A stretch of 64,000 nt of DNA from Hyphomicrobiales bacterium. GTDB taxonomy: Bacteria; Pseudomonadota; Alphaproteobacteria; Rhizobiales; Xanthobacteraceae. The position numbers and the translations under genes are program-made. The notes below the pieces were generated by a model. The model made no database searches. It was not told the DNA's origin and saw nothing but the letters and a program-made list of their open reading frames with translations. The stretch lies in contig JAFKKG010000036.1 of NCBI GenBank assembly GCA_017305715.1, positions 1 through 64,000 on the forward strand, given 5' to 3'. Of the stretch, positions 63,536 to 64,000 are shown piece by piece (position 1 is the first letter of the stretch; every line of letters begins with the position of its first letter).

Positions 63536-63569
63536 GGATTATCCACCAACTCGTTGACGAGATACTGTC

Positions 63570-64000
63570 ATGCCCGTCCCCCCGCTGCGCCTCGGAATCA
63601 ATGTCGACCACGTCGCCACGCTGCGCAACGCGCGCGGCGGCGCGCGGCCGGATCCGGTCCGCGCCGCGCTGATCGCGATCGAAGCCGGCGCCGACGGCAT
63701 CACCGCGCATCTGCGCGAGGATCGCCGCCATATCCGCGATACCGATATGGAACGGCTCAAGGCCGAGATTTCAAAGCCGCTCAATTTCGAGATGGCGGCG
63801 ACGCCGGACATGCTGCGGATTTCGCTTGGCGTCAAACCGCATGCGGTCTGTCTGGTGCCCGAGCGCCGCGAAGAGCTCACCACCGAAGGCGGGCTCGACG
63901 TGGTCGGCCAGCACAATGCGCTGGCGCCGTTCATTGCCCGCCTGAGCGACGCCGGCATCCGGGTGTCGCTGTTCATCTCGGCCGATCCGCAGCAGATCGA
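63570..64000 (+). CDS. pdxJ: Pyridoxine 5'-phosphate synthase (truncated by window end)
   Basis: The first 143 codons are visible. [20 protein letters not shown] is the conserved opening of PdxJ, with [14 protein letters not shown] and [15 protein letters not shown] further along. It joins 1-deoxyxylulose-5-phosphate and 3-amino-2-oxopropyl phosphate to make pyridoxine phosphate. The ATG is at 63570; the C-terminal part is beyond the window. In relatives pdxJ is followed by acpS and lepB. Confidence 0.96.
   Translation, partial: MPVPPLRLGINVDHVATLRNARGGARPDPVRAALIAIEAGADGITAHLREDRRHIRDTDMERLKAEISKPLNFEMAATPDMLRISLGVKPHAVCLVPERREELTTEGGLDVVGQHNALAPFIARLSDAGIRVSLFISADPQQI

Overview
The window is about 64 kb of high-GC chromosome from an alphaproteobacterium of the Bradyrhizobium/Rhodopseudomonas group. 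Evidence: PF02530-type porins, a divK-pleD pair, the pyrB-pyrC'-plsY, topA-rnr and rpoZ-spoT-pdxJ neighbourhoods, a malonamidase E2 homologue whose catalytic residues carry the same numbers as the Bradyrhizobium enzyme, many GTG starts, and several intergenic REP-type palindromes. Gene content is mostly housekeeping with short accessory insertions. No phage, CRISPR array or complete insertion sequence is visible; the left edge cuts an IS5-type transposase.

Layout. 0-8 kb: transposase fragment, a tripartite-tricarboxylate binding protein with a TrmO-like protein, a minus-strand RidA-GDPD-FemAB/GNAT-HIT group, EipB, and DUF3572-dinB. 8-14 kb: the divK-pleD cell-cycle/c-di-GMP pair, a TetR-MFS divergent pair with a clear palindromic operator, ribosomal protein L33, an FMN monooxygenase and an SGNH hydrolase. 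14-20 kb: topA-rnr-DUF983-NUDIX, all minus strand. 20.5-25 kb: an accessory block between topA and dprA with an AT-richer TIGR03790-like gene and two HxlR-regulated redox pairs (SDR and azoreductase). 25-30.5 kb: dprA, malonamidase-like amidase, plsY, a dihydroorotase homologue lacking metal ligands, and pyrB. 30.5-40 kb: VanX-like dipeptidase, AidB-like acyl-CoA dehydrogenase, CPBP protease, AEC transporter, ruvX, a cyclase-family hydrolase, LysR and two nitronate monooxygenases, plus two very small genes of 54 and 36 codons.

40-46 kb: gatC, gatA and gatB with two small unknown genes and a patatin lipoprotein between them. 46-50 kb: gene-poor, with a 30-residue lysine-rich peptide gene, a Sel1-like protein, a PKHD-type dioxygenase, tRNA-Ser(GCU) and a 1-kb leader region. 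50-53.5 kb: two tandem paralogous porins, each followed by a nearly identical strong terminator. 53.6-64 kb: lytic transglycosylase, dapA, mscL, smpB, peroxiredoxin, type-5 uracil-DNA glycosylase, NYN-domain protein, rpoZ, the RelA/SpoT homologue and the start of pdxJ.

Functionally the window covers envelope biogenesis (porins, EipB, Slt, dapA, plsY), translation quality (GatCAB, SmpB, L33), pyrimidine synthesis, DNA processing (TopA, DprA, RuvX, DinB, UDG) and stress signalling (PleD, RSH). The points that most deserve a second look are the mirrored HxlR redox block, the poly-lysine peptide with its structured leader, the unknown genes in the gat cluster, the degenerate PyrC, and the patchy identity between the porins.
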